Source: Talinum fruticosum
Taxonomy: Eukaryota; Streptophyta; Magnoliopsida; Caryophyllales; Talinaceae
DNA length: 64,000 nt
NCBI GenBank assembly: GCA_021018815.1
Contig: JAITYX010000021.1
Coordinates: forward strand, 2,385,001 to 2,449,000
Direction: 5' to 3'
The notes under the pieces are model-generated. The model was not told the DNA's origin, did not search any database, and worked only from the letters and a program-made list of their open reading frames with translations. Positions 59,253 through 64,000 of this stretch are shown in pieces (the first letter of the stretch is position 1; every line of letters starts with the position of its first letter). Both the position numbers and the translations under genes were made by a program.

Positions 59253-62200
59253 TCACGAAGACATGCCTTCTTCCCCTGAACTATAACCGCGAGGAATATT
59301 GTACTTGGTTTTGGTTATGACTGGGAGGGATGCATATGCTGATATCCGGAAAGATCTAGCAGTCCCCATCACTGATCTATCCTCTATTCTTCCCACTTCC
59401 TTGCACACATTATCCAATATGGAGAGGAAGTCTCTTACAATCAAGAAGATCCTGAAAGGATGAGCTTCTTCCTTTGTTGTGTCGCCATGGAAATATTGAG
59501 TAACTTCTCTCACATGAGCTAACGCCTTTCTTTCATGAGCCTTGACCCTGGCAATCTCTAGCTCAGCTTCTTTAAGAAATGTCTTCATTGACTCGAAGAA
59601 TCTGCCCTGCATACCTGGCTTCTCGTATTGCAATACTGTCCTGATTTTCTCGAGCCCCATTTCTAGCTTTGATACATAGCTGCTTAAGACATCAGAGTCC
59701 ATCCCAGCTGCACTTTTCACACTGGCTAGTTCTTTGCTCAGTCCTGACACAATCTTTAGTCCTTGTTTTCTGAACTCCTCATCCTTCTTGGCAGTGCTCA
59801 GTTGCTCTGGAAGTGTCTGAACTGCTGAATCAGAACCTATGCCCTCAGACCTCAGGATTTCTTGGACAACAAAGTGGAGCAATGTGGTCTTTCCGTCTGT
59901 CCCCTTGATATCTACTAGCTTTAGGAGTGTGTCAAGTTTAAATGCTTTAGCTTCTCCTCGGTTTGTTCCGACATTCATTCTGTTCCCTGCCTGGAGAACA
60001 GCTTCGAGGAGTTTAAGGAAAAGTCTGCTATTCTTCAATTCTTCACTTGCAATCTGTAATATCACATAGATAGTTGAATGTAACAAGTATATGTTTTTAC
60101 CAAAAAGCCAGAAAAGTGGTTGATTGATTAAACACAAGTAGCAGTTTGCAAGTTTGGTTCTTCTCAAGTGATGGTATACTTGAAACTGGATATGGAGAAT
60201 TCTCCACAAGTTTACCTCAAGTGTTTCGAATGATTTTCTTAAGTACTTCAATTCTCCATCAAAGTTAGCTCTATACAGCATAGCTTCAACTCTTTTAAAG
60301 GCAAATGGTATATCAAGTATTCCCTTGAGAAATCTCTCAGCAGAGCCCAGCTTTGAAATGTCTCCATCGTAGTCCTTAAGTTTTATCTCTTCTTCCTTAG
60401 TCGGTGCCATTTTGACCAATGTTTCCAAAAGCTCAGCACCAAGGCCTTCTGGGTTACCTGTTCCAGGAAACGTAGACTTTGCAATGAAGGAAAATATTGC
60501 AGAATTTGCAATTTGAAAAGATTTGTCGCAGAAATGCTTTATCTTAATCTTCTTTTATTTTAATGTGATCATTGTCGATTTACTCAAATTCATTCCAACT
60601 GGCATTACCATTAGCATGTGTGCAGCCATTAATAGGGTGATTCTTTGAGATAACCTGAATATGTTGAAGTATAACGAAGTATTTTCACACATCTATTCCC
60701 CGCGCGCTTTTCATGCTGTGTCAATGGAAGTCTATGATGCGAGTGTTACTGGGCATTGTGAGTTGTGATAGTGGAAGAGTGATAAGTGGTGGATCTACTA
60801 AATTTGACGATTGACCACAAGCTCATGGAATCCAACGTTTTTTATTTGCTGTCACTTGATTCTCCCAATGTGGTGGGAAAATGTTTACAGGAATCTCTAT
60901 GCTGATCTATCTCCCTTCCCCCACCTCTCTCATTCTGCCATGAATTCCATTTATGTGGAAACTGACAGTTTTGCCTGTAGTGACTAACAGCTAGATTTCA
61001 ATTTCCAGATTTGCAAAGAGCAATTAGCTTCATGTTTCCTGCAAATTCTCCACGGTCATTGTAGTCGTTATTAAATATTCCTTTTATTTGCCTCTGTTTG
61101 AAGGTAAATAAAAAAATGTGAATCTACGCTATGGACGAGGAACTAATAAGCTTAAAGATGCCTAAAACTGTAATACTCTGGGGCAATCTAGCTTCCTAGT
61201 TCCTAGTAGCTGGAATAAAAAAAGTGGCATTACGATTGTAATAACACAAGAGAACTCATACCGTCAAGAAGCGCTCCAGCAACTTCATCCTTGGTTACAT
61301 TCAGCGCTCTTAATAGAATGGCTATGTTTTGGGACTTCTTTGGGTCTAAGACTCTGATCTCTTTCTCAACAGGGGGAATAACCGACTTTTGGGATGTTTC
61401 TTTCTTAACAGTAGCAGTTGAATTGAAGCCAAATAAGCTCTCCATCATGTCTTCGTTGATTCTGCAATAAAATATTCGAGATGATCAAGAGATGGTTACC
61501 AAATCATAGGGAGTTTGGAAGCAAGTATACAAGGCCATTGAACTTACTGGAAGGAGCTTGAGTTCAGTTGATCCCACACTGTGGCACGATCCGAGGTTGC
61601 CCTGACTTTATCCCAATGCAGAGGCTTCAGCTTGGGTTTTCTTTCATCCATATCATCTCCATTTCGTCTTCCTGATGAGCTGCATCCATTGTCAAGTTCT
61701 TGAGCTGGTTTTACAGTCTCTTTTCTTGGGCTGTCTTTTGAGTTGGAAGTCACGAATTGCCGCTCTGATGGTACCTTAGGAGACCCTGAAGACCCATCTG
61801 TCCTCTCACTACGTACTTTCCTTGGTGTTGATAGCACTGGCCACGAAGGTGGAGGTGGAGGTGGCGGAGGAGGAGGAGGTGGTGGTGGTGGTGGAGGTTT
61901 AGACTTTTGATGAGATGGACTGCCTGTTATCGTCCGAAGGAGTGCTAAATTAGGTGGTGGAGGAGGCGGTGCAAACTTCGCTCTCTTGGGTAAACTTGAC
62001 CTCGTTTCTTGCTGATCTTGAGTTTGATACTCTTGTGTACGTGGTACTTCCACCTCCTCTCGAGGGGGTGGGAGTGGGGGTGGGGGTGGGGGTGCAGGTG
62101 GAGGAGTTGCCTTAATAGATGGGATAATGGCATGCTTGACGACATCAGGGGATGAGTCAAAACGCCGTGATCTAGGCGAAGTCCTTTTAGAGTGAGGAAA

Positions 62201-63126
62201 AGAATTTTGTGCATGACTTTCCCCTTTAGACCCAGAAGCACTCAACGAACTTCCATTAGTTCTGCTGCTGGACCGTGAAGCCGATGTCCAGAATCCTTCA
62301 TCAACGCTAGCAACCGAGCCGTGGGGGTATAAAACATCGTGTCACGGCTCTCTTCATCGGAAGACGAGAGAGGGGCAGGTGGTGAGTTTCTCTGAGGCAA
62401 ATTCCTCATTGGTGGAGCTTTATTCAGCGGAGGCAATGGCTGTAAGTCGGGACTAGGCCTATACCTTTCTGACCTCTTATCCAAATTCATCTTATGAATA
62501 GGCGATGATGATCCATTGGCTGCAGCGTTATCCTCACTTACTGTCACGGGTCTCTGATTCGAAGGCTCAACTGTCCCAATATAGAGAAAACTAGATGGGG
62601 GCACTCTTGATTCATCAGCACCATATCTTGAATTTCTCTCACCATTTCCAGCAACAAGTTTCTGGGTCTCAACTGGGTGTTTAGCTCTGTGCTTGTACAG
62701 ATAGAATGCTAATGCTGATAGCATCCCCAGCGTGGCAATGCCCACTGATATTGCAATGGCCACTTTCTTGGTGGGCTTACTGGGCTGTGTCGCCGCCGGA
62801 ATTGGGCTTGACCCATTTGCCGGTTGAAGCGGCAAAGGAGGAGGCGGCATCTGATATGGGCTTGACCCGGCTGGGACCTCCGGGAAGAAAGGCTGGTCCG
62901 AGTTGACCCCGGAGTTACCTGCCGGCGGAGGCGGCGATGCCAATGATGATGAGTCATCACCGGGCGGCGGTGATGAGGTTTCCGGGAATAGTGGTTGGTG
63001 GAGGACTCTTCTGGGGTTGCCAGGTCCAATGGGTGGGGAATTATGGATCCTTAATCTCTCACCATTTGCAAGAAGAGATAAGGCAAGTGTTATTATCAAT
63101 ATGAAGCTCAAGGTTTGGACTTTCAT
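59253..63126 (-). CDS. FH6: Class I formin, FH6-like, four exons, one frameshift
   Basis: Plasma-membrane actin nucleator. Exons on the minus strand: 63126-61548, 61461-61262, 60457-60216, 60053-59253. Signal peptide [20 protein letters not shown], a Pro-rich extracellular part, and one membrane segment at residues 121-144 ([20 protein letters not shown]). The cytosolic FH1 has a run of more than 15 prolines, and FH2 starts [15 protein letters not shown] and includes [20 protein letters not shown] and [20 protein letters not shown]. This is the plant class I layout. The frame slips at the C run (sense) matching plus 62323-62327: FYTPTARLL in one frame, [16 protein letters not shown] after adding one C. 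The total is then 940 residues, similar to AtFH6 (about 900). Intron 3 is 162 bases, a multiple of three and free of stops. Confidence 0.93.
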
Positions 63127-63353
63127 ATCTGGGTTTGTATTGTAATTTCCTTTTCTCTATACCAATTCATCTCTATACTCATTGGCTCTTGCTTTCCAAT
63201 TCTCTCTGGTTTTTGGCCTAGAGAGAGAAAGCAGGAGAGAGAGAGAGAGGGAATGTGTAAAGAAACTTCTTTTAGGCTGGATCTGGATGCCCAGAGCATA
63301 GTACAGAATTGGTGTCAGCTGAGCAGCCATATTTTTCTTGCCATTTCCTTTTC

Positions 63354-63398
<45 letters not shown>

Positions 63399-64000
63399 CT
63401 CCCTTCATTAGTGAGTTTGTCTGTTAATTTATTGACTTATTTTGCTGATTTTACATTACAGTAAGGAGAGGGGCATTGCTGTGGAGAGAATGCCAGTTGC
63501 CAAGTGGTAAGAGAATCTTGTTTTGCTGTTTTGAGTTTCTTTTTCTGTATTTACGTAGACCATCATTACAAGACAACCAGCTTTGTTTTTATGTTTATTT
63601 TTGCAAAAGAATGATCTTTTTCCTCATGATGCCGTTAAATCCTTCAGTATCACTTCTTGCTTTATATTTCAGCGAAGCAATCTCCTCCATTTTTGCCTTG
63701 AGCCTCAAAAATTCTGCCTAAGCCATCATTTGGCCCTCGTGGCTCGTTCTGATTGGGTCCTAATTTTATAGATAAAATCTCTTAAGATCGGTATAAGAAA
63801 ATAAATATAGTTTAAATCCCGTCTTTATACAGTTCACAAATTATTCTATCATATATTTAAACAAAAATTGATATAAAATTTATTTCTATTGACGAAATTA
63901 AGGTTCATCTGTACTATTCCAAATTTTCTATTTAAACACGCCTTATTTAACAACCATGGTCGTTGTTGGTGGTTTTTCCCTTTTAAGGGGTGGAAGCTGC
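63127..64000. other. Formin leader/promoter and intergenic DNA
   Basis: Positions 63127-63260 are GA-rich on the plus strand (CT-rich in the formin sense), fitting a 5' UTR. A TTA microsatellite lies at 63353-63397. From about 63740 the DNA is AT-rich. No further gene was recognised before the window edge; the plus-strand frames at 63476-63771 have no family signature. Confidence 0.45.
63353..63397. repeat. (TTA)n microsatellite
   Basis: About fourteen TTA/TAT trinucleotides roughly 230 bp upstream of the formin start codon, inside its likely promoter or leader. Confidence 0.95.

Noticed and set aside
60054..60215. Treating the formin 391-residue frame (60428-59253) as one uninterrupted exon
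   Set aside because: The 54 residues in this stretch break conserved FH2 homology, and good splice borders flank it; it is annotated as an intron.

Overview
This window is nuclear DNA of a flowering plant, most likely a eudicot. It has intron-rich genes with GT/AG splice sites, AT-rich intergenic DNA, MITEs and microsatellites. The gene set includes plant-only families: SHORT-ROOT GRAS factor, NPH3/BTB protein, plastid APS kinase and class I formin. The species cannot be named from the sequence alone; an asterid is a guess.

Layout from left to right: the 3' exon of a Golgi GH43 exo-galactosidase-like gene (+, cut by the window edge); a SHORT-ROOT gene (-, 5.8-7.5 kb); a seven-exon APS kinase gene (-, 11.6-16.7 kb); a four-exon BTB/NPH3 gene (-, 20.7-23.8 kb); the ribosomal protein L26 gene (+, 26.5-26.9 kb); a six-exon mitochondrial porin VDAC gene (-, 29.6-32.7 kb); a seven-exon calmodulin-regulated Ca2+-ATPase of the ACA1/ACA2 type (+, 36.8-41.9 kb); an OTU-type deubiquitinase gene (-, 43.4-54.1 kb); and a class I formin of the FH6 type (-, 59.3-63.1 kb). 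I rebuilt every multi-exon model by hand from splice sites, reading phase and family homology. Each model closes to a whole number of codons, in five genes only after adding the single bases discussed below. These are housekeeping and developmental genes that do not form one pathway.

Gaps hold non-coding DNA and mobile elements. These are a Tourist-like MITE at 18.6-19.1 kb, a Stowaway-like MITE family with at least seven copies, a probable non-autonomous Helitron at 55.0-57.6 kb carrying a tandem repeat of about 142 bp, and beside it a large inverted duplication (57.75-58.11 kb) able to form a long hairpin.

Two points stand out. First, five genes (SHR, NPH3, RPL26, ACA, formin) are broken by eight frameshifts, and each is explained by one missing base in a G or C homopolymer. 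This points to assembly or base-calling error, not gene death. Second, the gene order joins neighbours that, as I recall, lie in separate Arabidopsis segments: chr3/chr5 (GH43, NPH3, RPL26, VDAC, APK, FH6) and chr4 (SHR next to ACA2). That suggests an ancestral order since fractionated. I found no convincing undescribed molecular system.
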